A DNA stretch of 64,000 bases from Citrus sinensis (taxonomy: Eukaryota; Streptophyta; Magnoliopsida; Sapindales; Rutaceae): contig NC_068560.1 in the NCBI RefSeq assembly GCF_022201045.2, positions 29,467,501 to 29,531,500 of the forward strand, written 5' to 3'. Shown one piece after another: positions 33,925 through 44,731 of this stretch; within the stretch, counting starts at the first letter, position 1; every line of letters starts with the position of its first letter. The notes under the pieces were generated by a model that made no database searches, had not been told where the DNA came from, and was given only the letters and a program-made list of their open reading frames with translations. The translations under genes were made by a program, and so were the position numbers.

Positions 33925-36621
33925 TGATTCAACAGCCTGTAACCAGATTGCATGGTAAAAAGTGATTGTCAATAAGAGAAGTGAATTTATCACGTGATCT
34001 AATATGATAAGGTAGTCACGTGAATTTGATTGCATGGTTTCCAATCCATGGTATGAATTGTAAAGGACAAATTAACCTTTTTCACGGTGAATCATTGAAG
34101 GATTAAAAGTGGGGATTGAATTTTTTTTTTTTAAAAAAAAATTTATCCTAGTCTTATGTTTAGTGTTTTTAATAATATTAGGATTTAGTTATCCTGAGCC
34201 CACAAGTTAATCTCAATTTTGTAAAGTAAATTATTCTAAGGGGGGTCATGTGATTACTTAGTATTTGATTATATTGATAACTCAATTAATATAATAATTT
34301 ATAAATATTAAAATTATAGTAATAAGTGATAAATGTAATAAAAAATTAATTTTAATAATGTAAATAATAAATTATACTAAAAATCATTATTAATTCCACA
34401 TTAAATTAAAATTCTATTTTAATCTATTTAATTATTAAATATTTTTATAATTTCAAATTTACATTATAAATTAATTATTAAATTAATATTCAAAAATATA
34501 AATTTTATAAAATAATAGATTATTAAATAAAAATAATAAAAATATCATAAAAAAATTAAAAAAATTATTTAAACTATGATTTATATTTCATTAATATCAT
34601 TAAGGTTGATTTGTATAATTAATAATACAAAATTTTAGTTTATAATAATAATAATAATAATAATAACAACTACTTGTAAATTGTAATATTATAATATAAG
34701 ACCTGATTATTTATAATCCAATCAAATATTGTATCAAACACAACATAATATTATATGTAATTTAATATTATCCAATTCAATCTTATCCAATCCTATCCAA
34801 AATAAACAGTAAAAATTTGATTTTAAAAATTTTTGTATTTCTTTTATTAAAATATTTTTTTAACTATTTGGATTTATTTAAAATTTAACAACCTTATCCA
34901 CTGGCTTTGATAGGCTACGCCGCCGGTATCGCACAGCTCATTTATTTACAGCAATGATTTTCGTTGACTTGGTACTTCCTTATGACAGGCGGGGATTAAT
35001 TAATTAAAATAACAATTATTATTTGAGTCTAACCTAATTAAACCCGTTTTACTTTACTTCCTGTGATACTTGCAATTTGCACGTTATTTTTGTGATGTCC
35101 CATTTCGAATATTTGAATTTAAAAATAAGTTAACTTTAATTCTAAATATTTGAAAAAAAGTCAATTTCTACTATTACTATAGAAGAGGGGGCTCGAACTC
35201 CTGCACAAACAAGTGAAATGAAAAGATTATTTTTAAATCATGTTTACATAAATCATAATTTCTTAAAAGTCAAATCATATATTACATGATCTACCATTGC
35301 TTACAAGCTATATCAGTTCCATTTGTTTGATTAACTGTAGGAGATCATTTCAAAATCTGATCCCGCCCGCAGGAAACCAATTCTATTAAAATTGTTTTTT
35401 CTTTTTTGCAATTTTCTCATTTAATTACATTTAAATACAAGGTGCGCACCATACCATCCACTGGACCACTACACGTTAGCGAGGGAAGAAACATCAGGAT
35501 TCACGCAGGCAGACAGAGCCCTCTCTGTGCTGAAAAGGTAGTGAGATAGGAAAAAAAATAAAATATGCCATTTTGGGAAAAAAAATCCAGTGGGCCACCG
35601 GCCGCATTTGTGTGTGTTTGTGTGCGGATGTATAAATGCACACAATTCGCAGAAGTCGCTGTGTAAATACAAAAGACGAGGGTGACGCACAGAGAGAGAG
35701 AAGCTTGCAGCATTGTAGAGAGGGAAACCAAAACTGTTGAATTAATTCAGCAAGTAAGCTGTCTGGATTATTGTGCTTATTTTGATTTGACGCTTCTGTT
35801 TGGTTGCCGAGAAAATGAAGGATAACAAACGAATATGAGTTTTAATTAGTACTCATTTCTTTTCTATTGAAGGACAGATAATCCTTTCCTTTTTTCTTTT
35901 TTTTTTTGTTGATGAGTGAGTTTCATTATTTATCTGTCTATTGTTTTATATATTGTTAGATGGTGTTTGGCTGATGAGAAAGTGAAGGAAAATATAGGAG
36001 TGTGAGTTTTATTTTATTTTAATTTTTTTAAAAAATTTCTAATGAAATGTAACTATAAAAAGTCAGCTCATTCAAGCTAAATTGCAGACTGGGTGAATTT
36101 TATTGATTTTACTTGTATGCCTGTTAATCTTCTTGTGTTTGTAGCTAAGTAATGTCTGTCTGTTATTTGAGTTCTATTTGCTAATTTGACTAATAAAGGA
36201 CTCCTTTTTGTGTGTAATATATTGTGTGAAAGAATGACCAACTGAAAAGTCTTACTTTTTAAGAGTTAGTGAGTGGTAGATCCCATGTTTCTTAGTGACA
36301 TTTACCCTCTGCTTGGTTTGTGAGAAACCTGAAGACAAGAATGATGTGAAAATGAAAAGCAAAAAGTTGTAATCTAGATGGGTGGTTAGCTATTTGATGA
36401 TTTTGATCCCTGGTTCCCATAACAAGTGGTAGTGTAGTAGTTATGGTTAAATTTTTAGATTTTGCAATCTATCTCTTAGTTTCTTAAGTGGATATTTTAT
36501 TCTTAAACTAGTAATATATATTGGTGAATAGAACTATAGAAATGATGTTCTGTTACTGGACTTAATGTGCTATTTATATTATTTCATATCTTTTCTAGAT
36601 TTTTCATTGTGTCTTTTGGGC
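33925..36621. other. Intergenic plus 5' region of the exonuclease gene
   Basis: 33925-35400 is very AT-rich, with a trinucleotide ATA run near 34643-34665 and no coding exon. From about 35470 GC rises. A GAGAGAGAG tract at about 35691-35699 and a good donor site CAA|GTAAG after 35753 suggest a 5' UTR exon ending there and a 5' UTR intron up to the first coding exon at 36622. Confidence 0.45.
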
Positions 36622-37790
36622 ATGGGTTTGGAGGAAAGAGTTGCCGAGTCGTGCATTAATGGACACAAAGCTGACTGCGCATGGACTGTATCTGTGCATA
36701 CATTTTCAGACATAACCAACATTTCTCCTGTTGTATTCCTATACCTTCTGAAAGAATGTTATATTCATGGTAAGCTGTTTCTTCCATCATTGACTAATTT
36801 TATTCTTTGCAAATTTTATAATTTCCCATTTATGTTTTTGGGTCCATTTAGAAGCGAAAACAAAAAGAAAATTACAATCTAAGTTTTTATTGTTCGGGCT
36901 GGATGACAGAAGTACAGTAAATTTACAAGTTTAAGTATTTGATGTATGGTGGTCCTTCACTATCCAAAGGAACTAAATTTTCCTAATGGAATCTATTATT
37001 CTCCGGTAAGGTTAGGTTGGCCTTGGAGCTGGATGCTACCATGCTAATGTGTAGATTCTAAAGGCAATCCAATCTAAAAGAACTTAGTTGGTTTCAACTT
37101 GAATCTAGACCTGGTATGGTAGGCCTTCTAATATATGTTCTAAGGACTCTTCCTTTCTTGCTCACTTTAGTTGCGATTGCATGGTACAATCTGCATATTT
37201 GGTTCTCATTAAACACATTTGACAGGAACATGCAAAGCAACCAGAAAGTTCCGGGCTCTCCAACAACAAGTCTCACAAGCACTATGTAATTCTCCTGAAC
37301 CTGGACCAGCTACTTTTATAGTTAGATGCCTCAATGTCCTGCCTATATTTGGAGTCTATAGTGAAGGGTTCAGTCACTTGATCATTTCTGCTCTTCGACG
37401 TCATCAAAAAACGACAGTCAACTCAGCAGACTCCACTCAAGCAAAAGAGATAGCTGCCTACTTATTTCTTGACATCACCGGGGGGTTTGTTGACCATGAT
37501 GAGAAGTTAATGGTGAAGATACTTGAAGCTTTTGATGTCAGGTTGACAGACATTGAGAAAGCCATAACCCAATTGAAGGCGCAAAATGAACATAGGTTCG
37601 ACACTGCAAAGACAGTTATTGAGCAATATATATTTGCAATGATAGACTCACAGTCATATATGACAGCAGTCTCTTTGCTAGAGCACTTCTCCATTCGCCA
37701 ATCTGGAGAGTCTTTTCTCCTCAAAATGATACAGAACAAAGAATTCAAAGCAGCTGAGAAATGGGCTACTTTTATGGGGAAGCCAATGTT

Positions 37791-37795
37791 ATGCC
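37791..37795. repeat. Target site duplication ATGCC, left
   Basis: The five bases before the left LTR are repeated right after the right LTR (44727-44731). Five bp is the usual size for Copia integrases. Confidence 0.95.
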
Positions 37796-38806
37796 TGAAA
37801 TATGAGTGTGCAACCCAAGAGGGGGGGTGAATTGGAATTTTAAAAATTATACTAACAAATCCACACAACAAGCAATCTAATGTCTTAATAAAAATTGAAA
37901 GCAATAAGTTCAATCAAAGCACAATAATTAAATAGCAAGGGAAGAGAAAGCAAACTCAAGGATTTTTACGTGGTTCGGCAATCCCCGCCTACGTCCACGC
38001 CTCCAAGCACACCGGGCTTGAGGATTTCACTATCCAAGCCTTTCCAAGGCTTCAAACGTTTACAATTGACTTCAAGGTGTCAATGAACCTTTACAACAAG
38101 AGATTATCTCTCCAATCTCTTCACTCCAAGTGTTTCTCACACTTGTACTCTCACAATTTGATGAGAAATGAAAATTACAACAAAAACTCTCTTTAAGAGT
38201 GGATTTACAAATGATAGCTCAATGAAGATTTAATCTATGAAGATTTTCGAATTTGAAGCTCAATATAAGTTGTGTGCACTTGTTTATACTTGCTTGAGTT
38301 ACCAAAAATGAATTGGTTTTGAGTTTATATAGTTTGAACTCAAAAACTAGCCGTTACTAGCCGTTATGCACATTTTTGGTCGTAACCGGCTTGCCGTTTA
38401 ACCATATCCGGTAAGCCGCTTTCGTTCTGGTGCTTACTGCCCCGTATCCGGCTTGCCGTTTATCAGTATCCGGTAAGCCGCTTGCTACAGTAACTGCTAC
38501 AGTAAAATATTTCCCGAAATTTACAATTTGACCCCAAAACTTTATAAAACTGTAGTATGACCCAAAACGTTATGAAAATTTGCAAATAAGTCCAATTTTA
38601 GAATTTCTAAATAATTCTTCGTTAACCCCAAACTTTCTGAAATTATGACTTTGCCCAAACTTTGTGAAATTATATAATGACCCTAAAACCATTTAAATAA
38701 TTTCAAATAAGTCCAAATCCGAAACTTTAAAAACATTATCAAAGCTTTTAAAATACATGTGGTTTGTTATCATCAAAATCAATATTTATAGCCATATAGG
38801 CTAACA
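37796..38806 (-). repeat. Downstream (3') LTR, left in the window
   Basis: 1,011 bp, from TGAAATATGAG to GGCTAACA. It carries four CpG-rich motifs of the CCGGCTTGCCG / CCGGTAAGCCG type at about 38386-38484. Identical by eye to the copy at 43716-44726. Confidence 0.97.
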
Positions 38807-38808
38807 AT

Positions 38809-38820
38809 CTCCCCCTTTTT
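38809..38820 (-). other. Polypurine tract of the retrotransposon
   Basis: AAAAAGGGGGAG on the minus strand, two bases from the 3' LTR, where plus-strand DNA priming is expected. Similar G5/G4 purine tracts repeat further inside at about 38867, 38918, 38939, 38991, 39072, 39347, 39407, 39476 and 39586. Confidence 0.85.
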
Positions 38821-38866
38821 GATGATGACAAAACACATTCAAAAATTTAATCTTGTTATGAAAAAG

Positions 38867-39600
38867 CTCCCCCTTAATCAATGCAAGTTAAAAAATGATT
38901 TGAAAATAGTTTAATAAAAAAACTCCCCTTGCATACATGCTCCCCCTAGATACATGCATATATTTTCATAACACAAATTAAATCATTCTCCCCCTTCATC
39001 ATCAAAAAGAAAAACTTAATTGGCAAAGACAAAAGTAGCAAATTTTTATAAGTTTGAAAACATGTATTCTTCTCCCCCTTCATCATCAAAAAGAAAACTT
39101 AAAGGAAAAGAATAAAAATAGCAAATTTGTTACCCATGTTGTTCAAGTGGAAATTTTGAAAGAATCTTCCCCTAACAACAAGCATTACCTTAAATACAAG
39201 ATAGTAATATACTCACAAATTATCATTATATCTCAAAATCATCAAGTCCTCACCATAATCATATATCATCAAAATCATCAAAAGAATACTCAAAGTGCAT
39301 ATTATTGTCCTCATTTTGACAATATTGAAATGATATATTATTTTGTCTCCCCCTTTGGACAACAAAAAAGTTCAAAATGCATATTATCCAAAAACATATT
39401 ATATGCTCCCCCTAAATATATGGCCAATTAAAATTTTAACCGAAATGATTTTATCCAAAAACATATCATATTTATCTCCCCATTTATCATAAAAAAAAAG
39501 ATATATGCAATTGAAACAAAAGCATCAAAAATAATTCGATAAAGATATTACCAATTTTGTGCGAGGAAAAATTTCGGCAGAGTCTCCCCTTAAAATCACA
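38867..39600 (-). repeat. Multiple polypurine-tract-like motifs
   Basis: About nine further CTCCCC(C)TT or CTCCCC(C)TA tracts (plus strand), several followed by CATCATCAAAAAG. Clusters of extra polypurine tracts just inside the 3' LTR are a described feature of the Sirevirus genus. Confidence 0.7.
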
Positions 39601-40527
39601 AATCCTCAAATACACAATATAGTTAAAAACGTTTCCATATAAGCTTAAACAATTATACCAAACCAACAACTCCATCCATTCATCAAGCGACACATATATA
39701 ATTTTCAAATTCAATATGAATCCATATTTATACCAAAAAGAACATCTCAATGATTAATCAAGAAGCATATAAAAATAAAGCATGCAATTAATTCAAAGAG
39801 TCATATTCATTCTAAGAATTCAGAAAAATATCATCCAAATATAAATTATCCAAATATTAAACAACCATCATCCGTAATCCACAATTAAAACAATTATGCA
39901 TATGAAAATATAGGTGCATAATACAACCATCCACCATTGTTGGAACAAAAACAAGCTTAAAGATCCAATTTCGGGTTTACAAAAATTGAGTGAAATGGAT
40001 TTGTTTGAGCCAAGAAAATCGATCCTAGAGATGAATGAAGCTAATAGATGATGTAGATTGGATCAAAAATGGGCTAAAGGAAGCTTGAAAATATAGAGAG
40101 AGAAACGGGTAGTTAGGTTTTTTTTTATTTTGGGTTTTATGTGGAGAGATGATGAAATCAAGTTTTGAGAGTGAAAATTGAAAGAGTAATGGATGAATAA
40201 TGAGTTGGATGATTGATTTTAACAAGAAAATGAGTGAAAGATGAAGAGATTTGAGAAAGAAAAATGGAGAACACTATTCACGCGGGAATGGAATGAGGAT
40301 GGAATGATGGAGAACAAGTGAAGAAATCATGATGGAGAAGTGTTTAATGAAGATGAAATGCATGCGTAATGGTTTAAGAGATTGATCTTGGCATAAAAAT
40401 GGTTGAGAAATGAAGAGGAATTGATTGGAAATGGAAGAGGGTGGTTCACGGTTTTGAGAGAGAGGAAGAGAACATGTGCAGAAAACTCACGAGAGAGGAA
40501 GAAGATGAACAACAACATAAACCACGA

Positions 40528-40770
40528 ATCCGGCTTGCCGGATTTACTAACCGGCTTACCGGTTAATGGGCAGCAAGACACAATTTCACAAACGGCTTGC
40601 CGATTCGCTTGGGAAACAAAAAATCCGGAAATCCGGTTCTTGGTCAGAGAGTTGAAAGCCGAAAACGGCTTACCGAAAAACAAAATCCGGTTATCCGATT
40701 GTTGTCCCGAGAGCAACCAAAGCTAATCCGGTTTTCTGGATTGAAAATCCGGTTATCCGGAATTTGTTTC
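40528..40770. repeat. CpG-rich palindromic motif cluster in element interior
   Basis: At least eight copies of CCGGCTTGCCGG, CCGGCTTACCGG, AACGGCTTACCG or ATCCGGTTATCCG-like words lie within 240 bp, related to those in the LTR. They stand out against the AT-rich surroundings. Role unknown. Confidence 0.75.
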
Positions 40771-41120
40771 GAGAGAAATCAATAAGATTCCGGATGAGTG
40801 GAAATGAAATATTTGCTAGCTCTTATACTTGTACTACACACACCATTTCATTTTTGGCCTTAAAAATTGATTAATTTTAAATCATTTTGAGATTTAAAAC
40901 TTTTCAATAAGCCATTTAGTACATGAGACATAAAATGCATGCAAAATCAAACATATGAAATCGTATCAAACAATTATGTCAATTTTATAAGTGAATGATG
41001 ATATAACACAATTAACGACACAAGAATTCATGCATATAATTCATTCATCACAGTCATGAAACAATAAGCATCCAACAAGCATACAATCATGAAGCATATA
41101 AGCATTCAAAACTTAAGAAC

Positions 41121-41480
41121 ATGCAGAAAGGTCAATTTCAAAATAAAAACTGTATTGATTGAACCAGAAGTAATGTGCAAGCTATATACCGTTGGAAAGA
41201 TAATTAAGTTAACTTTCCAATAAATTTTACAGAGCTTGATTTAGAGTTCTCTAGAAGAAGTTATGACCAATTCATTACAGCCTGTGCAGACTCAGGATAA
41301 AATGCAGAAATGTCAAATTCAGAATAAAAACTGTATTGATTGAGCAAGAAGTAATGTGCATGCTATATACCATTGGAAAGATAATTGAGTTAGCTTTCCA
41401 ATAAATTTTACAGATCTGGATTTGGAGTTCTCTAAAAGAAGTTATGACCGATTCATTTCAGCATGTGCAGACTCAGGATT
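41121..41480. repeat. Tandem repeat, 181-bp unit, two copies
   Basis: The unit starting ATGCAGAAAG at 41121 recurs from 41302 with roughly one difference in ten to twelve bases. It lies in the non-coding interior of the retrotransposon, downstream of gag. Confidence 0.85.
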
Positions 41481-41999
41481 TTCAACGACTCATTTGATTT
41501 CCAAACAATTTTAATAGATTCAATAACATAAATAGAGATGTTAATGCGAAAATTTCATCATCTCAAGTTCATGCCAAATTTTTGAAAATTGTTCTTCGTA
41601 ATAATTAAACATATAAGCATTCGAAAGTTAATAAATCAAACACACCACTTAACTATCATGCTTAAACACTTCATAAACATTAACATCAAACAAATCCATC
41701 ATGATAAATCACTCAATATTACACACAATAATAATTCCATCATGTAAACATACAAGCATACTTTCACAAATTCAAGCTACTATCCATTTATCATGATCCA
41801 CTCAACATGATACCAAATGAATTATTAAATACTTACTAAGCTTAAAAGACCATCACTCATAATCAATAAGGCAATAATTATTACCAAAACAATTAAACCA
41901 TCTTGCCTCATTGTTTTTGCCTAGACCATGATCATCCTCACAAGCTTCCATCAAGGAACTTCTCCACCATTCCTTGATTGTGGTACCTACAAAACAAAT

Positions 42000-43658
42000 T
42001 CAAGTTGTGTGCTTTGGTACCCAAATACTCTTGGGTCCTTGAGTGTTAGCAATGGTTCCTTTTGGAACCCAAATACACTTGACTCCATAATATACATTTC
42101 TCTTAATTGGACATCTATAACTCATATGACCATTCCCATTACAATAATGACAAACAATCTTATGATCACTTGTGGAGGTAGCCTTAACAAAATAATTCTT
42201 ATAATATTTTTGTTTCAAATAAGGCTTATACCCAAGTCCTCCTTTATCAAACACACATTTTTGTGAATTAAGCATGTTATCCAACATCTTTTGCCCATTT
42301 GTGAATTTCAAAACAATCTCATTCAACTCATTGCTCTTTTTCTTAAGCGTTTCATTCTCATTTTTCAAGTCATTCATGTGTGTCTCTAAGTGCTCATGTG
42401 AAGTGCTAGAATTTTCAAATAATGCAATACTATCGTGCAATGTTTTATTTTCTAATTCTAGGCATGTAATCTTTGCACATAGAGATTCATTTTCATTTTT
42501 GAGCTCTACCATTTTCTTTTTAAGACAAGCATTCTTTTTACCAATTTTTATCCAATTATCATGCAATTCTTTAAAAGCATCATATAATTCATCATAAGTA
42601 AAAAGATCATTTACCTCATCAAGATCATCATCCGATTCATCTCCAATTGCCATGAGAGCTAGATTTGTCATTTCTTGATGCTCTTCATCATCACTTGTTT
42701 CCTCATCGCTATCATCCCATGTGGCTACCATTGCTTTCTTCTTGAGCTTGTTGAGAAGAGGACATTCCGTTCTTATATGGCCAAGCTTCTTGCACTCATA
42801 ACATTTGATTAATTCCTTCTTCTCCTTTCGGTTCTTGAGGTCTCTAGATTTTCTTCGCTCACCGGATTTCTTAAAAAGTTTTCTGAACCTCCTAGCCAGC
42901 ATATCCATCTCTTCCTCATCCAGCTCGCTTTCCTCATCACTCTCATGTTTTGAGGCTTTGAGAGCAATGTTTTTCTTCTTCTCCTCATTGCCTCTTTCGG
43001 CTGCCAAGTCTTCCTCATAAGAAATAAGAGAGCCAATTAAATCATCAATAGGTAATATATTTAAATCCTTGGCTTCCTCAATGGCAGTCCTTTTTGGTCT
43101 CCATTCCTTAGGAAGTGACCTAATGATTTTCTTGACTTTCTCACTATTTGAAAAAGGTTTCCCTAGGGCTCCTAGAGTGTTCACTATGTCCGTAAATCTA
43201 GTATACATAGAGTACACATTTTCATTTTGTTCCATTTGGAACAATTCGTATTGTCGAGTGTATCTACTTATTTTAGATTCTTTCACTTGGTTTGTGCCTT
43301 CATAGACAACTTCAAGTTTGTGCCAAATCTCATTAGCACTTTCGCAACTAGACACTCTATGAAACTCTTTCTTATCTAATGCACAAAACAAGGCATTCAT
43401 GGCCTTGGAATTTAGAGAAGCTTTTCTCTTTTCGAATTCATTCCAATCCTGTGAAGGTTTTGGAATATCTTCTCCGACTTCATTTTTAGTCAAAGGCATG
43501 AAAGGACCATCATTAACGATTTCCCAAATTTCATAATCTAAGGCTTGCAAGTAAATTCTCATCCTAATTTTCCAATATGGGTAATCATTTCCATCAAAGT
43601 AAGGTGGTCTAATTGTGGATTGTCCTTCCCTAAATGTTGAGTCATATTGGGTTGCCAT
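42000..43658 (-). CDS. gag: Gag protein of Copia/Sirevirus-like retrotransposon
   Basis: An intact 552-residue frame starting 57 bases inside the upstream LTR. Residues 15-240 are a Copia-type gag capsid region (RPPYFDGNDYPYWKIRM, ALDKKEFHRVSSCESANEIW, SLPKEW). Acidic and lysine-rich stretches follow. Two CCHC zinc knuckles are present, C-x2-C-x4-H-x4-C at about 286-299 (CYECKKLGHIRTEC) and 503-516 (CHYCNGNGHMSYRC), separated by a likely coiled coil at about 365-460. The frame ends right after IWVPK, the spot where a Sirevirus polyprotein normally enters protease, so pol is missing rather than frameshifted nearby. Gag coats the RNA and forms the particle. The open frame fits a recent, possibly still mobile element. 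Confidence 0.93.
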   Translation of the reverse strand: MATQYDSTFREGQSTIRPPYFDGNDYPYWKIRMRIYLQALDYEIWEIVNDGPFMPLTKNEVGEDIPKPSQDWNEFEKRKASLNSKAMNALFCALDKKEFHRVSSCESANEIWHKLEVVYEGTNQVKESKISRYTRQYELFQMEQNENVYSMYTRFTDIVNTLGALGKPFSNSEKVKKIIRSLPKEWRPKRTAIEEAKDLNILPIDDLIGSLISYEEDLAAERGNEEKKKNIALKASKHESDEESELDEEEMDMLARRFRKLFKKSGERRKSRDLKNRKEKKELIKCYECKKLGHIRTECPLLNKLKKKAMVATWDDSDEETSDDEEHQEMTNLALMAIGDESDDDLDEVNDLFTYDELYDAFKELHDNWIKIGKKNACLKKKMVELKNENESLCAKITCLELENKTLHDSIALFENSSTSHEHLETHMNDLKNENETLKKKSNELNEIVLKFTNGQKMLDNMLNSQKCVFDKGGLGYKPYLKQKYYKNYFVKATSTSDHKIVCHYCNGNGHMSYRCPIKRNVYYGVKCIWVPKGTIANTQGPKSIWVPKHTT

Positions 43659-43701
43659 TGATCTTTAGCTCTAGACGGTTAAGTCTAAACAAGAGCACCT
43701 C

Positions 43702-43713
43702 GCTCTGATACCA
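43702..43713 (-). other. Primer binding site (initiator tRNA-Met)
   Basis: The minus strand reads TGGTATCAGAGC, the standard plant Copia primer site, two bases from the LTR edge at 43716. Confidence 0.93.
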
Positions 43714-43715
43714 AA

Positions 43716-44726
43716 TGAAATATGAGTGTGCAACCCAAGAGGGGGGGTGAATTGGAATTTTAAAAATTATACTAACAAATCCACACAACAAGCAATCTAA
43801 TGTCTTAATAAAAATTGAAAGCAATAAGTTCAATCAAAGCACAATAATTAAATAGCAAGGGAAGAGAAAGCAAACTCAAGGATTTTTACGTGGTTCGGCA
43901 ATCCCCGCCTACGTCCACGCCTCCAAGCACACCGGGCTTGAGGATTTCACTATCCAAGCCTTTCCAAGGCTTCAAACGTTTACAATTGACTTCAAGGTGT
44001 CAATGAACCTTTACAACAAGAGATTATCTCTCCAATCTCTTCACTCCAAGTGTTTCTCACACTTGTACTCTCACAATTTGATGAGAAATGAAAATTACAA
44101 CAAAAACTCTCTTTAAGAGTGGATTTACAAATGATAGCTCAATGAAGATTTAATCTATGAAGATTTTCGAATTTGAAGCTCAATATAAGTTGTGTGCACT
44201 TGTTTATACTTGCTTGAGTTACCAAAAATGAATTGGTTTTGAGTTTATATAGTTTGAACTCAAAAACTAGCCGTTACTAGCCGTTATGCACATTTTTGGT
44301 CGTAACCGGCTTGCCGTTTAACCATATCCGGTAAGCCGCTTTCGTTCTGGTGCTTACTGCCCCGTATCCGGCTTGCCGTTTATCAGTATCCGGTAAGCCG
44401 CTTGCTACAGTAACTGCTACAGTAAAATATTTCCCGAAATTTACAATTTGACCCCAAAACTTTATAAAACTGTAGTATGACCCAAAACGTTATGAAAATT
44501 TGCAAATAAGTCCAATTTTAGAATTTCTAAATAATTCTTCGTTAACCCCAAACTTTCTGAAATTATGACTTTGCCCAAACTTTGTGAAATTATATAATGA
44601 CCCTAAAACCATTTAAATAATTTCAAATAAGTCCAAATCCGAAACTTTAAAAACATTATCAAAGCTTTTAAAATACATGTGGTTTGTTATCATCAAAATC
44701 AATATTTATAGCCATATAGGCTAACA
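43716..44726 (-). repeat. Upstream (5') LTR, right in the window
   Basis: 1,011 bp, same ends and same sequence by eye as 37796-38806. Should contain the element's promoter. Followed by the second ATGCC target copy at 44727-44731. Confidence 0.97.
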
Positions 44727-44731
44727 ATGCC
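44727..44731. repeat. Target site duplication ATGCC, right
   Basis: Perfect copy of 37791-37795. The host exon reading frame continues at 44732. Confidence 0.95.

Larger units (their letters stand above)
37796..44726 (-). mobile_element. Gag-only Copia LTR retrotransposon, Sirevirus-like, full length
   Basis: A 6,931-bp element on the minus strand: LTRs at 37796-38806 and 43716-44726, both 1,011 bp, starting TG and ending CA. I compared the copies line by line and found no difference. The primer site complementary to initiator tRNA-Met (TGGTATCAGAGC, minus strand) is at 43702-43713, two bases inside the upstream LTR. The polypurine tract is at 38809-38820 next to the downstream LTR. The only long gene is gag (42000-43658). 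About 3.2 kb between gag and the polypurine tract codes for nothing recognisable: no protease, integrase, reverse transcriptase or RNase H. Such gag-only elements are called TR-GAGs and need enzymes from a full relative. Several more CTCCCC tracts near the 3' LTR and CpG-rich palindromes in the LTR are Sirevirus traits. Confidence 0.93.

Noticed and set aside
39054-40785. Open frames in the retrotransposon interior as possible envelope or pol genes
   Set aside because: No motif of protease, integrase, reverse transcriptase, RNase H or an envelope-like protein; composition follows the repeats and polypurine tracts.
42274-43305. Several plus-strand open frames across the gag region
   Set aside because: They are mirror frames of the minus-strand gag gene, rich in Ser/Phe/Leu as expected from the antisense of Lys/Glu-rich coding sequence.
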